From Straminergon stramineum (Eukaryota; Streptophyta; Bryopsida; Hypnales; Calliergonaceae): a DNA stretch of 64,000 bases. The notes beneath the pieces are model-generated. The model was not told where the DNA came from, did not search any database, and saw only the letters and a program-made list of their open reading frames with translations. Each line of letters opens with the position of its first letter. Positions within the stretch are counted from its first letter, which is position 1. The DNA lies in assembly GCA_963920665.1 (NCBI GenBank), contig OY987269.1, positions 9,736,501 through 9,800,500 of the forward strand, read 5' to 3'. The translations under genes were made by a program, and so were the position numbers. This document shows, piece by piece, positions 38,821 through 50,637 of the stretch.

Positions 38821-39967
38821 CGCTTAATGGACCCCTACCGTACTCAACATAACCCTGCCCCACTAGACCGGGTCGGGTTTCACGTGCGGTCAGGATCTCT
38901 CAAGGGACCCGTGCACCAGCCAGGGCAGGGCAGGGCAGGTTTTCGCAAGCCGGCGTAGAGCAGTCACTTTTCACTTGGAGAGCTTTGCATCGCCGTCGCC
39001 GCCAGGGCCATCGCCAAAGCAAATTTCTAAATCCATCGAGAAGAGATCGATCTTCGGATGTCAAGTTCGAGGAGACGATGCATGGAGGATCTTCGTGAAC
39101 TGCAGGATCGGCAATTGCTGCGGCTCGCGGAAGGCGAGTTTCTAGGGTTTTGGTGGTGAATGGTGGCCAACCTGCGATTTCATGGTCAACTTGAATTTGC
39201 ATCTAGCTTGTGGTAGTTGACAGGAGTTTTGTAATAATGTATTGTTTTTAGGGCGTTTGGGAGGTGATTTTTTAGGGTTTCTGTGGGAAAATGTGACCAC
39301 CCTGCGATTCCAATGTTGTTTGCTGTGGCATTCAATAGAATTTCTTTTTGCGACATTCAACTGTATTTTTGCGGTTTTAGGGTTTTTCGATTGAAGGAAT
39401 TGCCGATGAGGTCAATAGAGATAGCCTACCTCTGCTCTGATTTCAGCGTTCGGCGTCCGTTATTTGTCGGATATAGTTTCTGTCATAATCCGGTCAAACT
39501 GAATTTGTTTCGTGTCTTTTTTTGCATCTACTTTGTGATGTTTGATTACTGTATTGATTTTAGGGTTCTTGAGAGGTGAGTTTTAGGGTTTAGTGTGATG
39601 GAGTGATGATATATGGCTAAGCTGAGATTTCGATGTTGGTTTTCGTGATACTCAATCGTGTTTGTGTATTTGCAGGTGCTTTTCGTATTTTCTGTTGAAG
39701 GAATCGCCAAAGTGTTCAAGCGATTTGGTAATTCTACTTGGAACTCAACGGCATTTGGATATATTTCTGTCGTAATCAGGTCAACTTAAATTTGCTTGGG
39801 AATTTTGCATCTAGTTTGAGATGGTTGATAAGAGTATTGGGTTTGTAGACGTTTTGTATTTCTTTGATGGCAGTTGGCATTTGATTCGTGGAGACAGTCG
39901 TTAGCGTTTTGCATTATGAATTTGGATATGTATGCAGAGAGCTTGTTGAGCTTAGCAATTTCGAAAG
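38821..39967 (+). promoter_or_regulatory. Promoter/leader of the zinc-finger gene, with telo-boxes
   Basis: GC content rises at about 38830, marking a gene start. Perfect telo-box cores TAGGGTTT occur at 39143, 39273, 39378 and 39584, with a near match at 39561. A CACGTG box lies at about 38881 and a short (GGGCA)n run near 38923. A probable 5' UTR intron ends just before 39940 (TATGCAG). Most of 39130-39850 is an internal repeat (separate entry). Confidence 0.6.
39130..39850 (+). repeat. Degenerate tandem triplication in the leader, ~300-bp unit
   Basis: Three copies of one module follow each other. Landmarks are TTTAGGGTTT-type telo-box, then CTGCGATTTC/GAGATTTCGATGTTG, then GAAGGAAT(T/C)GCC, then TCTGTC(A/G)TAATC, then GGTCAA(A)CT(T/G)(A/G)AATTTG, TTGCATCTA and TTTGTGAT/TTTGAGATGGTTGA. 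The last block occurs near 39180, 39500 and 39780. The first copy is shortened. Confidence 0.65.
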
Positions 39968-40784
39968 ATGAACTCTATAGTAATTGGAGTAGGAGGGATT
40001 CTGTACCAGAGCAACAGAGAGGACATTTCTGCGATTCTTGTTAAAGCTCGGCGGCACTTGGATGGAGGGGATCCGACTTCTGCCTTACAAGCTGTAAGTG
40101 GAGCACTGGAACTTAGTATCGGTTCGCTTGAAAGCTAGTTTACCTGCATTTATGCAGATATCTACAGCTTCCATTCTTGTGCAGTTAATGGACCACATGG
40201 ATGTTGCGATCGTAGCTATCCCCGAGACCATGACTTGTCTATGTTTTAGTAGGCAGGACAGGATTGAAGTTTCCTCCTGGTCACATGTTTGCAGTCCCCT
40301 CGAAATTGCACCTTGCTGTATCATGATCCACTCAAAGAGCTCGTGTGAAAGGTCTCAACTCTATCATCATGTCGAATGGTAGGTCGTTGCAGCTCTGCGT
40401 AACATAGGAGGGGACCAGGCAGTTACATCTGCATTGCGAAGAGCTCAAGAAGTGTACCAGCATGGTATTCGGGACACCGAAGCTGCCGATGAGCTTACGG
40501 AATTATTCGCCCATTGTGCTATTGCAGCACATCCTCCTTCTTCGAACGCTCCAGAGCACATGTCTGTAGAAACAACGGCGCCAGTGGAAGTGACGGATCC
40601 CAATCATCGTGATATTGGAAGCTGCATTCTGGCAGAGAGCGGCAGGGAGCAGGTGGTATTGGATGCTTCGGCTGATGGCAGTAGCTTCTTGTGTCACCAA
40701 TGTGGCGGAGTTGTGAGCAATTTACGAAGAGATGAGCACTTTGCTTATTGGTGTTCTGGTACTCCTCAGAATGGTAGTATATAA
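39968..40784 (+). CDS. Small CxxC...HxxxxC zinc-finger protein, function unknown
   Basis: Two coding exons, 39968-40093 and 40383-40784, join in phase 0 to give 175 aa. The intron starts GTAAGT and ends TAG. The N-terminal half contains a helical ARRHLDGGDPTSALQA segment and AALRNIGGDQAVTSALRRAQ, which look like a paired-helix (TPR-like) fold. The C-terminus has a putative zinc site, FLCHQCGGVVSNLRRDEH followed by FAYWC, i.e. C-x2-C-x13-H-x4-C. I believe this belongs to a conserved plant family of unknown function but cannot name it. The ATG chosen is the first after an in-frame stop. The first about 18 residues are less certain than the rest. Confidence 0.75.
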
Positions 40785-41600
40785 GGTATGGTAATGCTAG
40801 CTGATGTTTGATTTGAAGGGTTTGATAGTCAGCGCATCTCTTTTTTGATAGATGCAGACAGCCAATTGAGTATTTAGCCTTGACTTATGTGAATTGTATT
40901 GAGGAACGCACTTCCGCACTTCTGTAATGTGACTCCATATTGTGACTATTTGAGTTTCTGAAACATGAAACAGATGAATCTTTGATTACACATTTTGTGG
41001 AAAATGTATTTGTGACTCCTTTATGGACGTGTCATACTAGGGAGGTCAGCATTTCCCAAGCATTCCGTGTTGAAGAGGAACAAGAGGGAAAAAAATGCTT
41101 ACTGTGTTGTAACGCGTTACCTTAGTTTTGGTTGAGAGGTTCTATATGAAAACAACATTTGGGTATGATTGTATTGAAGTTTCTAGTTTACATGTAACTT
41201 ATGTTCTTGAGTTGCAAAGTTTGTACTTGATGCGACAGCAGACAGGTTTACGATTCATCACTGAAACAAATGACTTGTACATATATGTTGTTAATCATGC
41301 TTTCCAGGTAACAGGACTATTTGAATATCATTATTGTGGATATCTGTCTAGTATTGTTAAAGTTCTTTGTATGTCTACAAACAAGTCAGGTTGGATGTAT
41401 TGTTACAATTCCCGGAAGTTCTTCTTTATATGGCTACAGCCCACCACAACACCACTGAAGGTAACATCCCAATCTGTGTCCTTGTTTAGCACCACTATTT
41501 TTATGTGACCTTGTTGTGCTTGACCACTTCATCTCTCAGAAAAAGGACACGTACGAATTGAAGAAAATGCAATTCATCTGAGGTTTGACAAGTCAATAAC
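40785..41600 (+). other. Probable 3' UTR and downstream flank of the zinc-finger gene
   Basis: Composition stays moderate for several hundred bases after the stop codon and then becomes AT-rich. A 126-codon frame (41128-41508) has no recognisable domain. The polyadenylation site was not located. Confidence 0.4.
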
Positions 41601-44600
41601 CATCATTCCTGTTATCCTTTTGTCTGTTTCGACTAGTGTAACATGGAATCTCTGACACTGCTTACCACTTTCTTCTGAAACTATGTTACTTTCAATATGA
41701 AATGATGACTATGATGACTATGAGCACAACTAACATCAAAACAACAAAATACCTGAACCTCAAAACATTAATTTGCACCACTCAGCTTAAAAATTAGAAA
41801 GTGTCATCATTGTACAGTTGGAGTAGGTGATCAAAATCTTTTCTTGAAGTATGATTTTTTCTACTATTTTTTGGGGAGGAATAGAACAAAGTTGGATGTC
41901 ACAGGTACAGTAGAATCATATAATTGTGAAGATTTTAAAGTGAGATTTGGAATAAATTAGTATAATTTGGACACCAAAAGAAAACTCCCTTCCGAATTAT
42001 AATTATTATTTATAGATTTCAAAGCAATTTCATTTAGATTTGAACAAAAAATTGTGAACATTTGGATAGATTGTGATTAAATTAATTAAAATATATAAAT
42101 ACCACCTAATAAGAGTGGGATTTTTTAGTAATAGGAATATATGGATTTATAGTAGTCTAGTATAAAATTACTGTTTTTTTTAATCAACATACATTTGAAA
42201 GTCTTTGTTATTCATTTCTAACTCTAGTTTGCATGAAAAGCAAATCATTAGGTACCTTGATTCTCCTATGATAAAGGAAAAAAGGTACAAAGATTTCATT
42301 ACAATGTCATTAACTCTTAAATATTTTCAAAATATACTAAAAAGTAGAATTGAAAGACTTGCTATAACATCTTATCCATCAAATTTGTATTATTGCTTAA
42401 GATGAGAGGAATCTACAATGATGTCAAAAATGGAATTATAAAAAGTGATTCAATCATTAAAATATTATCTAATAATATCTAGCCAAATCCTATTAGTTTA
42501 CACCAAGCTTTTACATCCTTCATACATATTGGTTTTCCCACTTAGGTAGTTGGGTTGAAAACATGGCCCACCTAGACCTATGTATTTATTGCAAGTTTGA
42601 AATCAAGCCTTGCACAAATAATGGAGTGGAAATGCAAATTCAATTGCAACTCAATCTATTTGAGTTCAGATTTTTGTAGGTCCCATATGTTAACTCCTAA
42701 AGGTTGTTGATTCTATTTTCACCAAAGTTGCTCCAAAACTGCCATTTCTAATACAATTACTAGATTTAAGGGGAAAAAAACATTTTTGGACACATGTAAC
42801 CCTAGGATCTTGTAGTAAGCTAGTTTGAGAAGATGTGGAAAAAATCTGAGAAATTTCCACCGTGTGGATTGCAAGATATTAGCGTTAGAATTGACAAAAT
42901 CCTTTTTTGGGCCCTCCAAAACCCACATAGTTGAATTTCACAATGTTACATTTGTATGGAAAAAATTCCAAAATGATGTCTCTTCTTTGGTTTCACCCTT
43001 CAAGGCAAGCTAGCTACATGCTTGAAAAAATTCAGATCATTTGGAATTGTACAACATATAGGAAAAAAATAGTAAGTAGAAAGAAGTAGAGAATGATTCA
43101 AAATATGAAATTGTTAAGAATTTAGTTATGGAATTGAAAAATGCCAATCCCAATGGTTGTAATGTTGTAATGAGAAATCTACATTGTACAATTTTATTTT
43201 TTTCAAAAAATATTGAAAATTGAGTTAAATAAAGGACTCCAAAGTTTATTTTAGGAGAGAAATTCCATAACTACACACAAACTAAAACTCCTCATAACTT
43301 TCATCACATTAATCAAAATGGAAAGATTCAAATCTTTCTATGTCTACATCAATCTAGAAAACCAATTTCAAATTATTGTTTCTAAAAAAAGTGATTTTTG
43401 TTAATTGTCCAAACTACCTATCTAAGGAAAAATACTATATATTATACAATCACTTTTTTTACTATGTAGTCAAAAGTTATGAAAATTGTTGGGCTCTAAG
43501 AAAAAGCTTGTCCCCATATTGTGTGAACATTTTAAAGAAAAATAGAAAAATTTCATTCATAGTGAGTTGCCAAAATCACTATATTGCCAAAAAATACAAC
43601 TTGGTCCTTTAGAGGTTAATGGGAGGTCCTCCCCCAAGTTCAATTTGATTATGACTTCACAAGATAGGAAGCCCATTGTTGATTGTTGGGTCACTATGTA
43701 TAGATATAGTTATTGGATTGGCAATTATATTTTTGTTATAGAACAACAAACAAGGGTTTATTTCACATGTATTTTAGCCAATTCAATTTTGATTAAAAAA
43801 ATGATACAATTTAGTTAGTCAAATTGAAAATACATAGCTTTCCAATAATTGTGAATCCTATAACTATTCTTGTCCTTTGGGATTCTAATGTCGCTCTTTT
43901 CTTCCCTACATGGATCCAATGGAAATCCAAAAGCACTCTTTAGTACAATAAAACAATAAATGACCCTTTTGCTATGAGTAGAAGTTGCATGAATGTATTG
44001 ATTGAATTCATAAAATAGTGACTTTCCAACCCAATTCAAAGCACTACTTTAGATTCAATTCAATTTTGTTGCTTTCTCATGTAATTTTTTATTGCATTGT
44101 GTGCAATTGGGATCATGGAGTGCAGACCATAATGGGTTTGCTTACCTTAGAACATCCTTGATGGGATCGAAAAACAAGACCACCAAATATGACTTTATTT
44201 TTTCACTAATTTGTAATTAGAACATGAAATTTTTGTTATGAGAAGCACATTCTAAAGAACTTTGAATAGGTACATAAAAACTCAAATTTAGACATTGAAT
44301 AAAGAAAATAAACCACTTCAAAAGCTAGTTAATAGACAAAAATTACAATAGATTTAGCAAATCACATTTTCCAATTCACATTTCACTCCAAATTGGGTGC
44401 AAATTAGAGTTAAATGTACAATTAGAGTGTCAATGGCCAAATTTTGCTTTGGTAACCATGATTTGCCAAGACTTCTATAATTTTTTACTTTACTCTTGCT
44501 TTTGAAGTAGTTGTCTAATGTTTAAATTTGAATTTTCATATGCCTATTCAAAGTACTTTTGGATGCGCTTCTAATGATACAAATTTCAAACTCTAATTAT

Positions 44601-46657
44601 GTATGAGTCAGAGGTTAGAAATACATTTGGAGGGCCGAAATATCAATTACATTGAGTAAATTTCTTTGACAAGTATTATTGAGTGTTGGATTCAGTAACT
44701 CTCATTTTTAACTACATGGAGACAATTTTGCAATTTTTTTTCTAGGGCTTGCTTTTTAGAAGCATGCTCATAATTGGGTGATCTTACCTTAACCACAACA
44801 ATTAATTCCATCTTGGAAATGATCCAAATCCATTCAACGAAGAATCTCAAATACAACTTAAAAAAATCCTTGTTTTATAATTATTAATCTTCACATAAAC
44901 CATAAATTTCAAAAATAAAAAAGAATGAATCATCAATTAAGATAATAAATAAATGAATAATAATAATAATATGGTGATGATGAGAAGTTGAAATGTGAAA
45001 CCCCTTATTGTCATTATAGCAACACCCGAAGGAAACATGTAGTCATATTTATATATGAACCACATTATGACATAGGTAATGTAGATTTTGCCTACTCGAC
45101 AAAACCCAAGGAAATATAGTATAGGGGGGTTAATTCCTAAGGAAAGGTCAATAAGTCTAACGTTTGCATGACTAAGGTCACTCGTTTTCCTATTTTGAAT
45201 ATTTATCTATTTGGTTTTAGGTTTCATTCTAGAGTTTTAACAAAGAAACCCACACTCTTTGTCAAATAGTCTCAATCCATCCCATATGCTATTTATAATA
45301 GACTCCATGTATGCGGTCCCAGTCCTATATAGTATGCTTTTGGCTCATGTCAAATCCTCTTGTCAATTCCTTAGGTTTGATCAATTTGTCTTGAGAATGC
45401 ATGCACTATCAATGTAATCAAATGCACCAAGGTATATATTTGAAATACAATAAACTTTTAGGGAAATTACTTTAATTCTTCTTTATTTTCCCTCTTCTAA
45501 TCTGTACCATATTATTAGCCTAATTGCTAATTTAATATTCAAATATCAAATCCGTATTTTCTATCCATTTGCTCAGTGTACAAAGCATGAAAAGTTTAGA
45601 ATTTCATTCCTCTTTTAGTCGATTTATTCTTCATGTTAGCCCCATAGCTTTAGCTTTTCCAATCGATTTGTCTTTCGCTTTATCCAAATTTTACTTGAAT
45701 CAATTTGTCAAGACCATAAACAATTTACCACACAACTACTAGTCCAAGCACCTATGACCGTGCACTCTAGGACTTATGGCCATGATCAATTTGTCTTTTA
45801 ATACTAGCTACTTGCTTATCCACTTGACACAACTAAAGATACCAATATTGTAACTTAGTCAATTAGCTTTACGACTTCTAGCTACTAAGTCGACTTATCA
45901 ACTTCAACTTACTAGGATGAGTTCAATGACTCACTGTCAATTTGATCTTGCAGGGAATTCTTCCATTATTAGAATTGATTTCCATGTTGAATTGCTCCAG
46001 TTAATTTACTTTAACTCTACACCGAGAGACTATTAAACTTCACTATTTCATCTCTCAAGACAATTTGATACGAAGAAATCAATCCAAGTTATAACCACTT
46101 CTAAATTCCAGTCTATTCATTCCACTGAACATACAACTTCATTCGAGACCGCACATTATCTGGTTAATTTGACCAAGACAGTTTTCTACTTATACTAAGC
46201 TAATTGGCTAGTCATTCTTGCTTAACACTATTTACAAAAGCAAATTGACATCCAGACATTACCCACATCTAAGACATATGCAGTTCATTGGTTAATTGAT
46301 CACTAAATTTGCTGCAATTAGACAAAATCAAATATTCGATTTCCACACACACCATATACACATAACTTTTTAGTGCAATTAGTCCATAACATAATTATAA
46401 AATTGACCAATTCTATCAAGCAATTAGATTTGCAGTTCCTTACATATAATCCGTAATTTTAATTTGGCTATTTATCAATTTGACAATCCAGTTTATAATT
46501 AGATTTGACCAGGGAGACCCTCTCGATAATCTAGTAGACAACTTGCTCAATTCGGTACTTGAATTACTGGACCAGTTGATTCCCAAACTTATATTGGTTT
46601 CCACAGTTCACAGTGACTACTCGCTCAATTAAAAATACAAATTATGAATCCATTAAT
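41601..46657. other. AT-rich spacer, no recognised gene
   Basis: There are no plausible coding exons. A copy of the dispersed repeat family lies at about 43250-43620. From about 45300 onward the plus strand is noticeably poor in G and full of variants of CAATTAG/CAATTTG, which continues to about 47260. The region looks like decayed transposon or satellite sequence, but I cannot assign it. Confidence 0.5.
43250..43620 (-). repeat. Dispersed non-coding repeat family, copy near 43 kb
   Basis: It resembles 33300-33700: a CATAACTTTCA...CATTAATC...AATGGAA...TATGTCTACAT block followed by a CCCCCAAG-like block, in the same orientation. Divergence is high. Confidence 0.45.
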
Positions 46658-46912
46658 AAGGCCATATTCGTTATATTGAGACCTTTTGCAATCTCAATTT
46701 TATCCTCGACTCAAGGATAAACCGTTTTATCTCTTTATTGTTATTTTTTTATAAATAGGTAACAACACCAACTTTTAGAATTTCATTATTGGATCACTAT
46801 TTGAGCATTATTTATTTTTGATTTCAATTCCTAATTTTTTAAATGAATTTTTCAATAACTAGCATTCTATCTCAAAATGTGCAAAAAGTCTCAATATAAC
46901 GAATATGGCCTT
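46658..46912. mobile_element. 255-bp element with 33-bp terminal inverted repeats
   Basis: The left end starts AAGGCCATATTCGTTATATT and continues GAGACCTTTTGCA. The right end is its inverse complement with one mismatch in 33 bp. The flanks carry TAAT on both sides, a possible 4-bp target duplication. The interior is AT-rich and non-coding. The near-perfect ends suggest a fairly recent non-autonomous DNA transposon. The superfamily is not determined. Confidence 0.85.
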
Positions 46913-48812
46913 TAATTAGTTACATCAACAATCATGTAGAAAATTAGCATTTCGACTGAATGCACAACTCACAATTAAACTCACTTAAATTATTTGAGAA
47001 TCAATTAGCTCACTGTTATTTGCTTAATGCTCAATCAATTAAACAAGCTAACACTTTGGAATGAATTGACCAATCTGTAATTTCCCACACAACCATACAA
47101 GCAACTTGACTAAACTTGTTCAAATAGATACGCACAATCAAAGCTTAATTCGACTTAATATGCACAACTGGGATAACTTCTCGTGCTTACACAAACAATT
47201 CAACTTACTATACCAAACTCACAACCCGTGAGAAAGAATCCACCAAAGAAATTGACACACAATCAATTTTAAAGAAATATATATTTTTTATTAATAGTAG
47301 TGGCGACAAATTGTTTGAGCAACTGGAAAACTTGAGCATTTGACTCTACATGCAACGTAAGAGTGAAAAATGAACTACTCGACATTTAGACATATAGTCT
47401 TCAAAGAGACAAAGTGAAGGATTGCATCTTTTCATTGGAAAATGTGCATCAAGCTATTAGACTACTTCAAATCTTAGCCTATTAGACCCGTTTATATCTT
47501 TCTATGTGCCTATTAGCTTTCCACATGACATATTAGTCTATTTATCATCCTCGAAAGGAAATTAGACTAAATCTACACCCTGTTTTCACTGGTAAGGCTA
47601 AAATAGACAAAAATTGAAAAATTGAAGTAACTACAACATACTTCTAGGATAATTAGTTAATACCTAGAAGATGCAAAGATTGTGCATCTTCTAGGTACAT
47701 AGTGACAAACTTGCACAATTCATTGAGTAGGCTTGTTAAATTACCCCCATCTATTTGTATTTTGTAGGAACTAGCTGGGACTACAATTGATATGGGATGT
47801 ACGAGATTGTTGTATGTACTTCATTTCCATATGAATTAGAATCCATATTTTGTATAAATTAATATATATTTCATATATTTTCATATATATTATGTCTTAT
47901 TATTAGATACTTATACATGTATAAGTATCTATATCAAGGTTAGTAGCAGGGAGGGGGTTCCAAACTTTTCCACCTCCAGACTAATGACTTAGATTTTCCA
48001 AGAAGAAATTTAATCAATGGTCGGGGGTCAAGGGGGTTTGAATTTTCCCTTACTAGATCAACGGCTATGGACTTTTGATAGGGGAAGCCATGCATGTGCT
48101 CATCACAAGGTTGTGTTTACATCTTTTCGGTGCATATGAGGGAGTCAACCCATTTCTGATGACTTAAGTAGGTACACATATTGCAAGGGAGGTTTCAACA
48201 ATGGGGAAATTTTTTCTATGAGTAGAAATAGAGTTCATAAGGTTTCCATAATTTTTCAGATTTTTTTTCCTCACAAAATAATTACTACGAATTTTTAAGT
48301 TGAAGATTTTGTTCTACCCATATTGGTCATATAGGCCTTCCTATTTTCAACCAAGGGTTGGTTGCAAAATCCAACAAGGGCTGGGTCCAAATTTGAGAGT
48401 CTTGTAGCCAATTATAATGCACCACAATTGCCCAGGAATTGTACCAGCATTAATTGTTGTTAATCACCTGTTGATTGAAATTACTCCACTCTATGTTGCA
48501 AGACTGGGTCTGTAATTAGTAATGGGTTAGCTCCCTTGTATAGTCATAAATTGAAAAAAAAAACAATAAATATTAGTAGGAATCATCTATATAAACAAAA
48601 TAATATGATAGATTGAAATATAGATCCCCGTAGTGTTATTATAGCAATACTAAACATAAACACATACATCCCTTTGATTATTAATAGAACTATACAAAAC
48701 ACTTTCACTCTTCCAAAGTGTCATGAATCATACACGAAATAATATCAAAAATATAAGAATTTAATATTCAACATATTCTCTACAACATAAACATAAATTA
48801 CATGTAGTTAAT
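46913..48812. other. AT-rich spacer, no recognised gene
   Basis: No open frame of note is present on either strand. It includes a perfect hairpin at 47661-47697. A more GC-rich patch at about 47940-48130 has no recognisable function. Confidence 0.5.
47661..47697. repeat. Perfect hairpin, 15-bp arms, 7-nt loop
   Basis: TACCTAGAAGATGCA and its exact inverse complement TGCATCTTCTAGGTA flank the loop AAGATTG. A partial match, CTTCTAGGATAA, lies just upstream at 47641. The arm is too short for a typical plant miRNA precursor. A cruciform, terminator-like hairpin or element end is possible. Confidence 0.8.
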
Positions 48813-49279
48813 GTAAAACAACCCATTCCGGACCTTTTACCCATCGTGGACTCCTAAGAATGCCCCCATTATGGGGTTTTTTTAGTTATTGAGATTTGAC
48901 CACATTCAATTTCTTAATTAATTCGAATGGAGTAATTAATGATCACAATAGGAACTTTGAGTTTTTATAGTGTTAGTTCATTGTAGGAAGTGCCTGTTTT
49001 AGGTCTTCTATGTTAGAAAATATTGTGAGTGCAATAGGTGAGTAAGATGAGTGTTATGGATCAATTTTGGTTGGTTTTTGGGTAGTCTATAGACTCTTTT
49101 AGGCTATGATGGGCTAAACACTTCAAAAATTCATAACAAATTCACACTTTGTCGAAAAAATATAGTTTCGAATGCTCTCACCATTTCTATCACTTGACTT
49201 TCTCTAGGAAAAAAAGTTGAAAATTTCAGAAATGACAAGAGGGCAAACCCCCCATTTGGTCTGTAATGGGATGTTTTAC
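48813..49279. mobile_element. 467-bp inverted-repeat element
   Basis: The left end GTAAAACAACCCATTCCGGA and the inverse of the right end, GTAAAACATCCCATTACAGA, match at most positions over 22 bp. TTAA lies a few bases outside each end. The interior shows no coding frame. It is probably an old non-autonomous DNA element. Confidence 0.6.
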
Positions 49280-49679
49280 CTTAAAGGAGATTATTTGCAA
49301 GTAGAATAACTAAGGTAGATATACTTCTATTTTCAAGGATTGACTCGTGGAATAAAAAATTTACAAACAATCACCTCCTTATAAGCATTCTTCTTTTATT
49401 TTCTTGTTTTTCATTCTAGTGTGGTTCCAAATCTTACTTGAGGCAAACCATGCACAACATTTTTTTTAATTTTGGAAGCTAAAATCCAACATCTAGTGAA
49501 TTACAACAATTTCTTACATTGTATCTAACGAAACAATCTCATTTTCATCATTATTTTTGGACATGTTTTCATCAATACTATCATATTTTTTTCTCCGCCT
49601 GAATATCATCAGCTAAAATCTTTTAAATTTGTTCAAAACCTGATGATATTCCCAAGATATCATCACTTCTAAACTCTTA
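49280..49679. other. AT-rich spacer
   Basis: No gene or recognised element is seen. Two similar CATCAGCTAAAATC / CCTGATGATATTC stretches near 49605-49670 form a weak local inverted repeat. Confidence 0.4.
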
Positions 49680-50210
49680 AAAACTTTTGATTCCATTTCC
49701 AAACCAATGGTTCCAACTCAAAGCCCCATTTGGGATTCCATTGTGACCGGCGTGCCCAGCACTTTCCACTTCAAAAGGGAAAATGTCAGAAAATGGCTGG
49801 CCCCGACTGAACTGAATCCCCCCCCCCGGCCCCCCGCCTTTGAATACCGTAACTGAGCAGGTACAAAAACACTGAGTACAACCTCCCAAGCCTCCTCCTG
49901 TCTTGACACGTGTCTGTACCATCATTGATCCCTCGGCCACTGGGGGAATGCCACCTGCTCCTATCTGATTGGCTCCCCTTGTACATCAATCAGGCGCCGT
50001 CTCCATGCGAGTGTACTGAAACAGACTCCTCGGGGCTTGCGCGGTAGTTTCCAAAGATTTTTTTGAAGCCTTGGAGAGTCTACAGTAGGTAGAGTACAGT
50101 ACAACGGTATGTTTGTGTGCCCTACCGGTGGCCGGGAAAATATTTAGAAAATTTAAGTTAGGGCAAAAGCTACTGTAGCTGGTGAAGAGTAAGGTATGTC
50201 CGGCCAAGCC
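49680..50210. other. Isolated GC-rich island, possible unannotated promoter or transcript
   Basis: About 530 bp of GC-rich sequence stands out inside AT-rich spacer. It contains a palindromic G-box core GACACGTGTC near 49906 and C runs near 49820. Overlapping minus-strand frames of 63-87 codons are Gly-rich and low-complexity and match nothing I know. It could be a promoter, a non-coding RNA gene or the edge of a lost gene. Confidence 0.4.
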
Positions 50211-50249
50211 TTGATTTTGTTTTGTTCTTGGTTTTTTTTTTCATCTATG

Positions 50250-50637
50250 GTAGAACCACCCATTACCACCCATTACCACCCATGGCCAATATATAGGTCT
50301 TGGGAATTTCAACAGAGATCTAATTGATTTTTAACCATTAGTTTCTTGGATTCCGATCATCTTCTAGCCCACCACAATCATGACATATGTGCTTGGTTTT
50401 GAGAGTCAAATTAGTCTTTGGATGGGCACTTATGGAGGACCATACATGTTAGGGATGGGTGGAGGCCAACTTTTGGTTTCTAAAATTCATAACAATATGA
50501 ATTTATGGAAAAAAAATTATGACAATTTAATAACGCCTATAATTTCTATTATTTTATGTAGCAAAAAATTAATAATGCCTTGTACTACTCCAAATCATGC
50601 ACATGATGCTTAAATGGTTGGTAATGGATGGTTCTAC
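50250..50637. mobile_element. 388-bp inverted-repeat element
   Basis: The left end GTAGAACCACCCATTACCAC and the inverse of the right end, GTAGAACCATCCATTACCAA, agree over about 25 bp with three mismatches. The CCCATTACCACCC block is duplicated at the left end and also occurs in the element family at 13613 and 32233. The short frame inside (50380-50613) has no recognisable domain. Confidence 0.75.

Noticed and set aside
43376..43818. Overlapping frames that could be a transposon protein remnant
   Set aside because: No reverse transcriptase, integrase or transposase motif is visible, and the region overlaps a non-coding dispersed repeat.
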